Shown: one piece after another, positions 41,021 through 50,884 of the stretch | Numbering within the stretch: position 1 is the first letter of the stretch | Layout of the letters: each line of letters opens with the position of its first letter | Assembly: GCA_900541235.1 (NCBI GenBank) | Contig: UQIW01000006.1 | Coordinates: forward strand, 27,436-91,435 | Length of the DNA stretch: 64,000 nucleotides | Direction: 5' to 3' | Source: an uncultured Collinsella sp. | Lineage (GTDB): Bacteria > Actinomycetota > Coriobacteriia > Coriobacteriales > Coriobacteriaceae | The notes under the pieces: model-generated | Told to the model about the DNA's origin: nothing | Seen by the model: the letters and a program-made list of their open reading frames with translations, nothing else | Databases searched by the model: none | Program-made: the position numbers and the translations under genes

Positions 41021-42352
41021 CTAAAGAGCCTCCAGAGCACTTGCGATGCGCTTCATGGCGGCATCGGCGGATGTTTGGTCGGGCGCCTCGGCCAGCACGC
41101 GGATAACCGACTCGGTTCCGCTCTTGCGTACGAGCACGCGGCCCTCGCCTGCCAGCGCAGCCTCGGCCTCGGCGATGGCGTTTTGCACGCCCATGTTCTC
41201 GAGCGCGGCGTCCTTGTCCGCCACGTGCACGGCCACCTGCGCCTGCGGCAGCAGCTTGCACGGAGCCGTGAGCTGCGAGAGCGTCTCGCGCTCGGCACGA
41301 ATCACTTCCATCACGCGCAGCGAGGTCATAATGCCGTCGCCCGTGCGCTCGATATCGCCAAAGATCGTATGGCCCGTCTGCTCGCCACCCAGGCTGTAGC
41401 CGCCCTCGCGCATCTTGGCATACACGTGACGGTCGCCCACGCCGCTGGTCACGGCGCTCAGACCGGCAAGCTCCAGCGACTTGACCAGGCCAAAGTTGCT
41501 GGCAATCGTCGGCACCACGGTACCGCCCGAGAGTCGCCCGTGCTTGTTCAGATACACGCCGCACACGTACAGGATCTGGTCGCCGTCTACCACGCGACCG
41601 CGCTCATCCACAGCCAGGCAGCGGTCGGCATCGCCGTCGTAGGCAAAGCCCACGTCCAACCCCTGCTCCACCACGTGGCGCTGCAGGCGCTCCATATGCG
41701 TGGAGCCACAGTCGACGTTGATGTTAAAACCATCGGGCGCGGCATTGATCACGCGCACGTCGGCGCCGAGCGCGTCAAACACCGGCTTGGCCACCGAGGA
41801 AGCCGAGCCGTTGGCGCAGTCAATACCGATCTTGACGCCCTGCAGCGAAAAGTTCGCGCTGGCGATGAGCGAAGCAATGTAGCGGTTGCGGCCCTGCATG
41901 TAATCCACCGTGGCGCCGATGTGATTGCCCGTTGCCAGCGGCACCTCGCTCTTGCCATCGATATAGTCCTCGATGAGCTCCAGCACGTCCTCGTCCATCT
42001 TAAAGCCGTCGCTGTTGACGAGCTTAATGCCGTTATCGCAAAACGGGTTATGGCTCGCACTGATCATGATGCCGCAATCGAAGCAGCCCTCCACGGTCTG
42101 ATGCGCCACGCCCGGCGTGGGGATCACGTGCAGCATATAGGCGTCCGCACCGCTCGCGACCAGGCCGCTCACCAGCGCCGCCTCAAACATATAGCTCGAG
42201 CGGCGTGTGTCCTTGCCCACGATGACGCGCGCCTTGCGCTCGCGGTTGGCGCCGTAATACCAGCCCACAAAACGGCCAATCTTATAAGCGTGCTCTACCG
42301 TCAGCCCAACGTTGGCCTCACCGCGAAAGCCGTCGGTGCCAAAGTACTTCAT
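41021..42352 (-). CDS. glmM: Phosphoglucosamine mutase
   Basis: Interconverts glucosamine-6-phosphate and glucosamine-1-phosphate for UDP-GlcNAc and peptidoglycan synthesis. The 443 residues begin MKYFGTDGFRGEAN and contain the phosphoserine loop IMISASHNP (Ser100), the metal loop AYDGDADRC (about 237-245), the sugar loop EQTGH and the phosphate site RKSGTES near 411. It lies 3 nt after the DUF4012 gene, with AGGATAAG as the start site, so it is transcribed with that cell-envelope protein. Confidence 0.97.
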   Translation of the reverse strand: MKYFGTDGFRGEANVGLTVEHAYKIGRFVGWYYGANRERKARVIVGKDTRRSSYMFEAALVSGLVASGADAYMLHVIPTPGVAHQTVEGCFDCGIMISASHNPFCDNGIKLVNSDGFKMDEDVLELIEDYIDGKSEVPLATGNHIGATVDYMQGRNRYIASLIASANFSLQGVKIGIDCANGSASSVAKPVFDALGADVRVINAAPDGFNINVDCGSTHMERLQRHVVEQGLDVGFAYDGDADRCLAVDERGRVVDGDQILYVCGVYLNKHGRLSGGTVVPTIASNFGLVKSLELAGLSAVTSGVGDRHVYAKMREGGYSLGGEQTGHTIFGDIERTGDGIMTSLRVMEVIRAERETLSQLTAPCKLLPQAQVAVHVADKDAALENMGVQNAIAEAEAALAGEGRVLVRKSGTESVIRVLAEAPDQTSADAAMKRIASALEAL

Positions 42353-42355
42353 ATC

Positions 42356-44686
42356 TTACTTATCCTGTTCGAACGTTTGAGCGGTTGGCGTGGTACGAAC
42401 CTTAAGCTCTTTGTGCCCAGAGTCCTTCGAAGTCGTGACCTTGTACTCGACCTTTATGTCTTGTCCAAGAAGCATGTGGACACCGCCCCATGCAACCTTC
42501 AAGCCATCGTGCGTCGCTTCGTTCATTTCGATAGAACCGGAGCCCGAAGTCTTAATGTCCGAAATGCTGCCTCCCGCAGGAGCGTAGAGATAAAGCCTCA
42601 GCACCTCATCGTCAATATCCTGGCTAATGCCGTTATGGCCCTGGAAATAACCAGGCATCTCGGCCTTCTCCTGGGGGGTCATCGTGTTCTTGAGCGAGGT
42701 GGTCACTCGATACGTCGTCGAGCCATCGGCATTTTCAACCGAAGAATCGATGGTGACCCGTTTATCGAGGAACCAATCCATCTTTGAATAGCTGTAGTTG
42801 TTCACATAGACGCCCAAGATCGGAGCCTCCGACGTATCGGTTTGGAGGGCGCCCGATATTCCAAGAGCCTTCGCGGCCTTTTCCTCGTCATCGTTTCTCG
42901 AATACATGAGGATGCGACCCTCGGAAGCGCCCTTTTCGATGGCGGCAGCAATCTTAGTAATATCGCTGGATCCCAGTTCGCCCACGATCTTGTTAAAAGC
43001 TGATCCGGCAACCGCCGCAAAAATGGCATCCTGTTCCTCTACCGGGTAATTCCAATAAATATCGTGCAGCAGCACCTTTGCAGCGTTGCTTCCATCAACG
43101 ACGGTGCCATCAGGAAGCTGTGTACCGCCTACAATGCCGAGCATATACTGCAAAAATACCGGATCGACTGCGAATACGCCGTCGATGTCATCTCCGACAA
43201 TGGCCTTCTGCATATCGCTGGCAAGCTGAGCCGCACGCGGATAATCAGGCGTCATCGTAACGTCGCCCATCGTGTATCCGAGCGTGTTGAATCCGGTCAG
43301 GCCCCATCCGGTCGTGAACAAGTTTGCCTCTTCATCGGTGATGGGAAGCGGGCTCAAAGGCTCTTTCATCATGTCGACTTTGACAAAATCGCCCAGTTCG
43401 AGCTTACCGTCAGTCACCGACATCACGCCGCGAGAACCGGGGAAACCGCCGCAGGCGCGGATCTCGACATTGCTCATCGCGAGCACAAGATAATGACGCG
43501 TCTGGCCGTTGGCGCCGAGCATCTGGGGAAGGATGGGGGCGACCTTCTCCGCCGCGTCAACCGCGCCGTTGAGGGTGGCAAAGCCGTCCTTGGCCTTATC
43601 GACCAGCTCGGTCACCTGGGAAATATGAGTATCGCCAATGCCCTGGATCTTCTCATTGGCGCTCTTGAACACCTTCGAGCTGCTGGAAAGCGAATCGGCG
43701 ACCGCCTGCAGCGCGGACACGTTAATCATGCCGTCCTGGAACAGCTTGCCGGGCGTGGCCTGCGAAAGGTTGTCGGCCATGGGAACCAGCGCGTTGCTCG
43801 AGACATCGGACAGGGCATCAATCATGGTGCGGGCTGCGTTGATGTCACTGCCATACACCGGGATAAACGAAGCCGCCGTCCACAGCGGGCTCGAGGTCTC
43901 CGCCTTCATGCTGTCGCAGAGTTCATCGATCTTCTTCGCGTCGTCAGGCAGCGTCGAAAAATCGCCTGACGTGACCTTGTCCTTAAGGCCACCGACGATC
44001 TCGACAGCCTCCTTCGCTTCGCTCTTTACGGTCTTTGCCGAGTTAAGCAGCATAAAGCCGCTTGCGCCAAGCGCAACGAGAAGCACCGCGACTACAGCGG
44101 CAATAATGGCGCCGGTGTGACACTTTTTGCGCTCGCCCTTGCGATGGCGATGACGGACCAGACCGTCAGAGGTCGAACTCGACGAAGCGTCGCTACCGTA
44201 GTTCAAGCCAAAATCGTAATAATCTTCCTTGGAACCCGAGCCCGCAAACTCGGCACCGCTATCATCCAGGCGGGCGAACGTGCCAGTCTCGGAGGCGCCG
44301 GTGTAAATCGTGCCAAGGTTACCCGTAAGCCCCGCGCCACCGGCAGAGGGAGTATTGTTGGCGGCCTTGCCGGCATTAACGTTGCCGGCGGCATTCGCGG
44401 CGTTGGCAGCATCTGCGTTGTTCGCGGGTACCGAAGGAGCCCCGCTCGGCTGCGACGTGGAGGTTGCACCGCCCGCAAAGACATTCCCTCTTGCACGGCC
44501 GGTCTTTTTTGCCTTTTGAGACTGCTCGTACAGAGCGGTAAACATCGCTGTCTCGCCCGGGGACACGCGCTTACCGGAACCGCCCTGTCCAGCGCCGCCC
44601 GGCGTGCCGGCCTTACCAGCCCCGTTCGGACGCGGCGGAACTGCAGGGCGACCGCTATCGCTGCCCTTAAAGTGATTACCAGCCAT
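42356..44686 (-). CDS. DUF4012-family envelope protein
   Basis: A 776-residue membrane protein. A Pro/Ala/Gly-rich N-terminal domain (about 1-140, with PPRPNGAGKAGTPGGAGQ and AGGAGLTGNLGTIY) is cytoplasmic. One helix follows (about 180-205, IIAAVVAVLLVALGASGFML). The extracytoplasmic DUF4012 domain contains HYLVLAMSNVEIRACGGFPGS and VYVNNYSYSKMDWFL. Actinobacterial DUF4012 proteins are often linked to exopolysaccharide loci, and this one sits beside glmM. A role in cell-wall sugar export is plausible but inferred. Start ATG at 44686 has GAGGAT upstream. Confidence 0.85.
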   Translation of the reverse strand: MAGNHFKGSDSGRPAVPPRPNGAGKAGTPGGAGQGGSGKRVSPGETAMFTALYEQSQKAKKTGRARGNVFAGGATSTSQPSGAPSVPANNADAANAANAAGNVNAGKAANNTPSAGGAGLTGNLGTIYTGASETGTFARLDDSGAEFAGSGSKEDYYDFGLNYGSDASSSSTSDGLVRHRHRKGERKKCHTGAIIAAVVAVLLVALGASGFMLLNSAKTVKSEAKEAVEIVGGLKDKVTSGDFSTLPDDAKKIDELCDSMKAETSSPLWTAASFIPVYGSDINAARTMIDALSDVSSNALVPMADNLSQATPGKLFQDGMINVSALQAVADSLSSSSKVFKSANEKIQGIGDTHISQVTELVDKAKDGFATLNGAVDAAEKVAPILPQMLGANGQTRHYLVLAMSNVEIRACGGFPGSRGVMSVTDGKLELGDFVKVDMMKEPLSPLPITDEEANLFTTGWGLTGFNTLGYTMGDVTMTPDYPRAAQLASDMQKAIVGDDIDGVFAVDPVFLQYMLGIVGGTQLPDGTVVDGSNAAKVLLHDIYWNYPVEEQDAIFAAVAGSAFNKIVGELGSSDITKIAAAIEKGASEGRILMYSRNDDEEKAAKALGISGALQTDTSEAPILGVYVNNYSYSKMDWFLDKRVTIDSSVENADGSTTYRVTTSLKNTMTPQEKAEMPGYFQGHNGISQDIDDEVLRLYLYAPAGGSISDIKTSGSGSIEMNEATHDGLKVAWGGVHMLLGQDIKVEYKVTTSKDSGHKELKVRTTPTAQTFEQDK

Positions 44687-44835
44687 AAAGAAATCCTCGC
44701 AATTGAGTCGCAATGAAAAAGTCCATAACGTTACTAGTTTATGGCATTTTGAGCATCGACAGCTAAACTCCAGACACGGACATCAATTGGCGAAAATGCG
44801 GCACAACACCTTTTCCGTCTTGGCGGCGGCGCCAG

Positions 44836-45858
44836 CTACACCGTGAGGAACATCATCACGATGATCATGGCAAAGCCGATAAGGTCGGTCGGCAAAAACA
44901 CCGTGCCCAGCATAACGGCGCTGGTGATGGTCGCCGAAACCGGCTCCACAGTTCCGATGAGGCTCGCACGCACCGAGCCGATGTCCTTAACGCCCTGCAT
45001 ATAGAGCATGTAAGCAAAAAACGAGCCGATAACCACGAACACCGCGAGCGCCTCGATGCCGGCAGCGTCGAGCGCCGGCATATGCGCCCAGGGCTGCACG
45101 AAGGCACATGAGACCACGCCCGCCGTGAGCATTGCCGAACCCGTGACGATGGGGCTGCCGTATTCGGGCAGAATCTTGGCGGGAATCACCGCCATGCAGG
45201 TGGCGCTGACCGCACACATAAGGCCTGCGACCAGGCCAAGCGGCGATATGCTCAGGCTGGTCGGGTCGCCGCCGGTAGCAATTAAAAAGGTGCCGCCCAG
45301 GGCCAGCCCAATGCCAACGGTCTCACGCACGCGAGGCATGCGATGGTCGATCACGCAGGTGTAGCCCATAATGATGACCAGTTGCAGGCACTGGAGCACC
45401 GTCGCAGTTCCGGCATTGGTCAGGCGCACGGCCGAAAGATAACAAAACTGGTTAAAGAGCAGGCCAAAGGCGGTAAAGAACAGCAGCTGTTTGCGATCAG
45501 CGGGCGTCGTCCAAAGCTTGACCAGGCGTGCGCGGTCGCGCGTAACAACCACAGTCATAAAGAGCAGGCCGGCGAGAATCTGCCGTATGCTCATAAGCCA
45601 CAGCGTATCGACATGGTAGGTATCGAACAAAAAACTCGCGCTGGTACCCGAGAAACCCCAAAACGAACCGCCCACCAGCGTGGCTAAAACACCCGTGATC
45701 ATCTTGCGCGTCTGGGCGTCGTTGAGACGGTCGCGCCAGGCGCGACGGGTGTTGCGGCTGAGCTCGTCGGTGCCCTCGGGCACATCAATGTTCGATATAT
45801 CGGTCATCGGCACCGAAGCCCCTGCGCCTTCGACCTGCTCGACACACTCTTTGCTCAT
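44836..45858 (-). CDS. DMT-superfamily (EamA) transporter
   Basis: A 340-residue membrane protein with about ten helices arranged as two EamA repeats: TGVLATLVGGSFWGFSGTSASF..., LFNQFCYLSAVRLTNAGTATVLQCLQLVIIMGY, and in the second half LGLVAGLMCAVSATCMAVIPAKI and SLIGTVEPVSATITSAVMLGTVFL. A 55-residue hydrophilic N-terminus precedes it. Exporters of this family move small metabolites or amino acids. The start at 45858 is preferred because GGGGGAG is upstream; the substrate is unknown. Confidence 0.88.
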   Translation of the reverse strand: MSKECVEQVEGAGASVPMTDISNIDVPEGTDELSRNTRRAWRDRLNDAQTRKMITGVLATLVGGSFWGFSGTSASFLFDTYHVDTLWLMSIRQILAGLLFMTVVVTRDRARLVKLWTTPADRKQLLFFTAFGLLFNQFCYLSAVRLTNAGTATVLQCLQLVIIMGYTCVIDHRMPRVRETVGIGLALGGTFLIATGGDPTSLSISPLGLVAGLMCAVSATCMAVIPAKILPEYGSPIVTGSAMLTAGVVSCAFVQPWAHMPALDAAGIEALAVFVVIGSFFAYMLYMQGVKDIGSVRASLIGTVEPVSATITSAVMLGTVFLPTDLIGFAMIIVMMFLTV

Positions 45859-46147
45859 TCCACTCCCCCGAAACAGCCTGGAAACAATTCGGCTTACCTT
45901 ACCACGGCGAAGGCACCAGCTGGAGGCTTGTCCGCTTATCGGTAGGACAATTCCGCAGGCGTCTTTCCATAGCTCGATACCGCAATGGCCTTGCATTATG
46001 CGACAGCCAAATCGCGGCAGCAGGCTCTTTTGAGATGGATACGCCAAAGCCCCCGAATTCCACAATGTAAGCGATTTTTAAAAATGTTCTTGCCACCGAG
46101 TTCAGGCTCCGTTATATTATCCCTTGCGCGCTTGCGCACCCTTGATC

Positions 46148-46222
46148 GGGCGTTTAGCTCAGGGGGAGAGCGCTTCCCTGACACGGAAGAGGTCAGAAGT
46201 TCAAATCTTCTAACGCCCACCA
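46148..46222 (+). tRNA. tRNA-Val (anticodon GAC), CCA encoded
   Basis: Acceptor GGGCGTT/AACGCCC, anticodon stem CTTCC/GGAAG with loop CTGACAC (GAC), T arm AGAAG-TTCAAAT-CTTCT and encoded CCA. 75 nt. Confidence 0.97.
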
Positions 46223-46228
46223 AATGTT

Positions 46229-46271
46229 CGCAGCTCAGAGGCTATGTCCTCTGGGCTGTTTTGTTTTATGT
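46229..46271 (+). terminator. Terminator after tRNA-Val
   Basis: GCTCAGAGG-CTATGT-CCTCTGGGC followed by TGTTTTGTTTT, 7 nt past the tRNA. Confidence 0.85.
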
Positions 46272-46516
46272 CGCCAAATCCGCTGGCAGCTCCAACCGCC
46301 CAAACAACCACCCCGCCCATGCGCAAAACCGCGTCAGCGACCCAAGCGCCTATCCCGGCTGACCCCGCAGTCAATCAAAACCGCCCCAATAGCCACCGAG
46401 GCCGAGACCAACGCGTCTCGAACCCATCTGAGCCGCAGCTTCTCGGCAAAACGCCACAACGTCCACACCCTGCGGTATCCTTGAGTCACTTGCACCTGCA
46501 GCACCAAGGAGCCGCC

Positions 46517-47203
46517 ATGCGCACCGAGCTCGATGTCCCCTTTTCGCACAAAGAAGAAGCCAAGGCGCTGGGCGCCAAATGGGACCGGACCAAGAAGATC
46601 TGGTATGTACCCAGCGGCGTCAACCCCGAGCCCTTTGCCGAGTGGCTGCCCGGTGTTGACCGATCCGACCCCTCAGCGCCGTATATATATCTAGTACTGG
46701 GCAAGCGCGAGTGCTGGAAGTGTCACAAAGAGACCCCGGTCGCGGCCTTCGGCATTCCCTATCGAGCCGATAACGACGAGAGCATCGTAATCGCGCACGC
46801 GCCCAACGAAGCCGGGCACATTGCCATCGACACGGTCAACGCCAACGCACTCGCCATCGTGCCCGCTCTTGGCTGCGTGCCGGGCGAGATCCGTGACTAC
46901 CTTTCTAAGCGCTGCGGCTACAAGCCCGTAGGCGCGCGAGCCTCCAAAGCCCCGTCGCTCGGCAACACGTGCACCAGTTGCGACGCGCTGCAAGGCAGCC
47001 GCTATCTGTTCGAGGAGCCCTCGTCCCCGTTTGCCCTCACTGCCATCAACAAGCTGCCGGCACTGGAGTTTATACGCGTCGAAGTTGCCGGCGTCTTTGG
47101 CGTCCCGGCCACGCGTACCGACTTTGACCAGGCGCTCTTTACCTGGGCACGCGACCATCACGCCGAGTTCCACAGGCAACTCGGTGAGGGGGTTTATTTG
47201 TAG
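46517..47203 (+). CDS. DUF5710-domain protein
   Basis: A 228-residue protein. Its start MRTELDVPFSHKEEAKALGAKWDRTKKIWYVPSGV (landmarks only) is the DUF5710 domain, common in plasmid and phage-linked DNA proteins. The remaining ~180 residues have a CWKCHKETPV Cys pair and a CTSCDAL pair, perhaps a zinc site, and otherwise no known fold. The start is ATG at 46517 with AAGGAG upstream; an in-frame reading of ~90 residues upstream is Pro/Thr rich and not supported. It lies between tRNA-Val and the restriction genes. Confidence 0.75.
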   Translation: MRTELDVPFSHKEEAKALGAKWDRTKKIWYVPSGVNPEPFAEWLPGVDRSDPSAPYIYLVLGKRECWKCHKETPVAAFGIPYRADNDESIVIAHAPNEAGHIAIDTVNANALAIVPALGCVPGEIRDYLSKRCGYKPVGARASKAPSLGNTCTSCDALQGSRYLFEEPSSPFALTAINKLPALEFIRVEVAGVFGVPATRTDFDQALFTWARDHHAEFHRQLGEGVYL

Positions 47204-47258
47204 GGGCAACATCGAGGTATCGAGGAGCAGGGGTTGATTGTTAAATAATCTCGAAACG

Positions 47259-48764
47259 CTACAGCCCCAGAATATGCTCCAGGTAGCCCTTGTTGAACCA
47301 GAACGATTGCTTCGTCATCCAGCGCCCGTCGGGCAGTTCGTAAGCATTCCTTGCGATGTCACCGATCTCTGTTCCATCGGCAAACTTGTAAGCCGCTTTT
47401 GACGTATGCGGGCGAACGTGAACAATTGGATTGTCCGCCATACCGGGCAGATTGTTAGTCACTTTGAGCTTTCCGCTCGCATCCCGATACGGATTGAGCT
47501 CAACGCCCTCACGTATTACCTTTCGCGTCTCATCCCAACAAGCTTTCGCTGGGCCTTCGATTTCGTTTTCTCCCATTGCCCAGAACAAACAACGATCGAG
47601 ACGCAGCACGCCATCGTGGTCCTCACGGAACACAACGAAGAAAAAGCGATTGGTCTCAAGGCACGCATGAAGAGGCGACGTCTCCCAGTCTTCTTCAATC
47701 AAACGCTTGAACTCAAACGGTGGGAACGACATAGCCTGTTCGATGTGCCCCCTGTTGTTAACTCGAACAGTTCGGACGGAAATGCCTGCCTTGACGAATT
47801 CCTCGGCAGCATTGTTTTTGATTCCGAGCATACGATAAACGAGCGTTGTCCACTGCGCCTTATTGCCCGTGTACTCCAGTCCATACTGTTCGGCAATTTG
47901 ACGATCGGTCTCACCGTAATGGCGCTCGATAAGTCCAGTTACGTAACTTTCGAAATCGATAGACTTGCCATCGTCCTGAACAATGCTCTCCCCGACTCGC
48001 GGAGCACCGAGGACATAAGTATGGAGCACATAGTCCATATACGAGCGCTTGAGGGAAAAGGCGCGACGCTTTGCGCGATGGCGCTCAATCTCGCCCGTAT
48101 CGGTATTGAAGTATTCATAATACTGGTCCGCCCACATTGTGGCCTCAGTTGCGCCCTTCGTGCAAGCACCCAGATAAGTCGTCATGCCTTCTGAAAGCTC
48201 GTCCGCACGGCCATCCTGAATATAGGAAATGATCTTCTCGTAGTCGGCGCGAATGATTTTCATGTCCTCTTCGGGCAGACGAACCATGACCGCACGCTCA
48301 ATGCGTTGGTCGTATTTATCGATGGAACGATCTCGGCCGTAGTAAATCAACAGGATATTGCTGAGCTTGGTCTTGAGGTGAGAACTGTCGTAGTCGAGCG
48401 AAACAGGTCGGTCATAAGGAATCATGGTCAGGACAAGGCGCTCGCCAGCAGACTTCCGGCCGTTCTTGAGCACATCAAAACACGTTGCCTTGAGCTCAAC
48501 GCCCGCCTCGGGAAAGTCGGGGCGATCGTCACTATTGGCCTTGTAGCCAAAGTAACGTTCTTCGATAAGAGTGCCCATACCGCCTTTGTACTTCTTGGAG
48601 CCAAAGTCCTTGGGCGCACTCTCCCCCTCCGGAGCAATACCGAGCTCGAGAATATCGCGGAACGTCATGCCATCGAGATTGGCAGCATAGCGCTCAATAC
48701 TTGAGGGGTCAGAAAAATCAGTATCGTCAAGCATGCGCTTGAAATCGAGGCGCTTCTTAGACAC
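47259..48764 (-). CDS. Sau3AI-type restriction endonuclease (probable GATC)
   Basis: A 501-residue type II restriction enzyme of the Sau3AI/MutH group. The MutH-like catalytic site is seen as D83 and E90-x-K92 (in RPDFPEAGVELKAT), with GTLIEERYFGY preceding it, a match to the DxE-x-K spacing of MutH. The C-terminal half is the DNA-binding/dimer domain. By homology it cuts GATC. It is transcribed divergently from a C5 methyltransferase, which protects the host; this is the classic restriction-modification arrangement. The start is ATG at 48764. Specificity is inferred, not tested. Confidence 0.85.
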   Translation of the reverse strand: MSKKRLDFKRMLDDTDFSDPSSIERYAANLDGMTFRDILELGIAPEGESAPKDFGSKKYKGGMGTLIEERYFGYKANSDDRPDFPEAGVELKATCFDVLKNGRKSAGERLVLTMIPYDRPVSLDYDSSHLKTKLSNILLIYYGRDRSIDKYDQRIERAVMVRLPEEDMKIIRADYEKIISYIQDGRADELSEGMTTYLGACTKGATEATMWADQYYEYFNTDTGEIERHRAKRRAFSLKRSYMDYVLHTYVLGAPRVGESIVQDDGKSIDFESYVTGLIERHYGETDRQIAEQYGLEYTGNKAQWTTLVYRMLGIKNNAAEEFVKAGISVRTVRVNNRGHIEQAMSFPPFEFKRLIEEDWETSPLHACLETNRFFFVVFREDHDGVLRLDRCLFWAMGENEIEGPAKACWDETRKVIREGVELNPYRDASGKLKVTNNLPGMADNPIVHVRPHTSKAAYKFADGTEIGDIARNAYELPDGRWMTKQSFWFNKGYLEHILGL

Positions 48765-48904
48765 GGGATACCTCCGAAACTCGCAACTAACCTCATGGTA
48801 GTTCAGAGCAACTACTAACGCCCAGAAAATTGAGGTCTTGATTGTCCCCTCGATCGGTTATTGTTGTGACCACCATAACCGGACACAGCAGCGATTGGAG
48901 AAAC

Positions 48905-50167
48905 GTGTCTGAGATTAATATTGCCGAGCTTTTTGCGGGCGTCGGTGGATTTCGTTTGGGTCTCGAAGGCTATGCCGACCCTAGACATCCCGAGTTTTAT
49001 ATGAAGCCCGCCGGCCCCTTCCGCACCATTTGGGCCAATCAGTGGGAGCCGCCCGGAACCAAGGCGCGTCAGTTCGCGGCCCGTTGCTACATGGATCGCT
49101 TCGGCAATGATTCCGTCGTCAACGAAGACATCAATAAGGTCCTGGAGCAGGCCGAGGCGAAAGAAATCGAAATCCCCGATGTCCAAATGGTTGTTGGCGG
49201 TTTCCCCTGCCAAGACTACTCTGTCGCGCGTCCGCTCAATCAGGCACACGGCATCGAGGGCAAGAAGGGCGTCCTTTGGTGGGACATCTATCACTTCCTC
49301 GAAATGAAGAAGCCCAAGTTCGGTCTCTTTGAGAACGTCGACCGCCTGCTCAAGTCGCCCGCGTCTCAACGCGGTCGCGACTTCGCCATCATCCTAAGCT
49401 GTCTTGCCGACCTCGACTACACGGTCGAATGGCGCGTGGTCAACTCTGCCGAATACGGTTTCCCCCAGCGTCGCAAGCGTGTTTATATCTTCTGCGAAAA
49501 GGACGCTGGCAAGGTTGATCTCGTTAATCGCATGCACAACGGCGTCATGGCTAAAGCCTTCCCCGCCATCTATCCCGACGAGATGTCCGAGCTCGACGTT
49601 TTGCCCGACCCCTACGAGAACTCAACTCGTTTTGGCGTCGGCCAAAAGACCTCTCAATTCAAGAATGCTGGCGTCATGCAGGGCTGTCATGTTCTGACCT
49701 GCGACTTTGCCGAGGACTATCACGGTGAGCGCCACGTGCTTGGCGACGTGCTTGTCGACGAGGCTGATGTCCCGGAGCAGTTCTACATCTCCGACGAAAA
49801 GCTTCCCGACTGGCGCTACCTTAAGGGCAGCAAGCGCGAAGAGCGCACTAACAAAAAGACAGGCTTTACGTACACGTATTCCGAGGGAGCCATGAGCTTC
49901 CCGGATGCCACCGACAAGCCGAGCCGCACCATCCTCACAGGAGAAGGCGGCACGGGAGCGAGCCGCTTCAAGCACGTCATCGAATGTCCCGATGGCCGTT
50001 TCCGCCGTCTTGTTCCCGACGAGCTCGATCAGCTTCAGGGATTCCCGAAAGGTTGGACCGATACGGGCATGACCGACGGCCATCGGGCCTTCTGCATGGG
50101 CAACGCACTCGTCACCGGCGTGCCCCATCGCATTGGCGAAGCTATGGTCGAAGTGTACGGCCTCTAA
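48905..50167 (+). CDS. C5-cytosine DNA methyltransferase (M.Sau3AI-like)
   Basis: A 420-residue C5 methyltransferase. It has motif I INIAELFAGVGGFRLGLEG, the PC motif GGFPCQDYS with catalytic Cys102, FENVDRLLKS (motif VI, ENV) and a C-terminal QRRKRVYIF (motif VIII). A target recognition domain lies at about 220-340. Start is GTG at 48905 after GGAGAAAC. Its place opposite the Sau3AI-like nuclease suggests GATC methylated at C. A GATC site (near 48850) lies in the shared promoter region. Confidence 0.93.
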   Translation: MSEINIAELFAGVGGFRLGLEGYADPRHPEFYMKPAGPFRTIWANQWEPPGTKARQFAARCYMDRFGNDSVVNEDINKVLEQAEAKEIEIPDVQMVVGGFPCQDYSVARPLNQAHGIEGKKGVLWWDIYHFLEMKKPKFGLFENVDRLLKSPASQRGRDFAIILSCLADLDYTVEWRVVNSAEYGFPQRRKRVYIFCEKDAGKVDLVNRMHNGVMAKAFPAIYPDEMSELDVLPDPYENSTRFGVGQKTSQFKNAGVMQGCHVLTCDFAEDYHGERHVLGDVLVDEADVPEQFYISDEKLPDWRYLKGSKREERTNKKTGFTYTYSEGAMSFPDATDKPSRTILTGEGGTGASRFKHVIECPDGRFRRLVPDELDQLQGFPKGWTDTGMTDGHRAFCMGNALVTGVPHRIGEAMVEVYGL

Positions 50168-50292
50168 GGCAAGCAATCCGGAGCCGGCAGTTCACGCTGT
50201 CGACTCCGTTTTTCCACCCCACTTCCCCGTATACTGATGTAACACGTGTTTCATCCGGGCTTGTTGGGCCGAATTGTTCATGGGAGGGTCTT

Positions 50293-50784
50293 ATGGCTGC
50301 TTCGAATCCGCCTAAGGGGAGCGTTTCTTCTTCGTCCATCAAGCCGGTTACGCGCAAGGCCGTGCGTTGCCAGCGCGAGGTCGCTTGGCTTGTCACGCAG
50401 GCGGCGGGCAGGCTCGTGGCGACCACTCAGGACGTCAACGCGCCTACGCCGAGCTTTGTGCTGGCAGCGGCGCTGGATTTCGTGCGCCAATTGGAGCTTG
50501 CCGAACAGGATGCCGGCGGCCACCTCGACTACCAGAATGTTATGGCGCCCGACCTGCAAACGTTCTGCCACATGGCCAAGTTGCCCGCCGCGCCCAATGC
50601 GCTTTCGGACGCAGGCTACATGTTTACGCTTTCGGGCGCGGACCTTATCCGCGACATCTATGCATACTGCAGCGAGCTCGCCGAGCGCCACGTCTTTGAC
50701 GCGGCTGAAGTCAAACCGGGAAATGTCATCAAGCTGGTTCTTAGGCTGTTCTTGATGGACGGGTTCGGGGCCATGCCGGCGTAA
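50293..50784 (+). CDS. Hypothetical protein, 163 aa
   Basis: A soluble, helix-rich protein, beginning MAASNPPKGSVSSSSIKPVTRKAVRCQREVAWLV. It starts with ATG at 50293 after GGGAGGG. The centre (SFVLAAALDFVRQLELAEQ, NALSDAGYMFTLSGADLIRDIY) and the end (NVIKLVLRLFLMDGFGAMPA) are amphipathic helices. No motif recognised. It follows the methyltransferase by 125 nt on the same strand; I see no evidence of an operon. Confidence 0.7.
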   Translation: MAASNPPKGSVSSSSIKPVTRKAVRCQREVAWLVTQAAGRLVATTQDVNAPTPSFVLAAALDFVRQLELAEQDAGGHLDYQNVMAPDLQTFCHMAKLPAAPNALSDAGYMFTLSGADLIRDIYAYCSELAERHVFDAAEVKPGNVIKLVLRLFLMDGFGAMPA

Positions 50785-50884
50785 GCCGAGTCTTCAGCAT
50801 CACCGTCGACTGAGCAACAACCGCTTTACCTTAGTGGGCGCCAATTGAGGGTCGATTATTGGGTCGCCTCGTCCACTAACGCAT

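Noticed and set aside
46244..46516. N-terminal extension of the DUF5710 gene
   Set aside because: The added 90 residues are Pro/Thr/Ala rich and overlap the tRNA-Val terminator. The ATG at 46517 has a good AAGGAG site.
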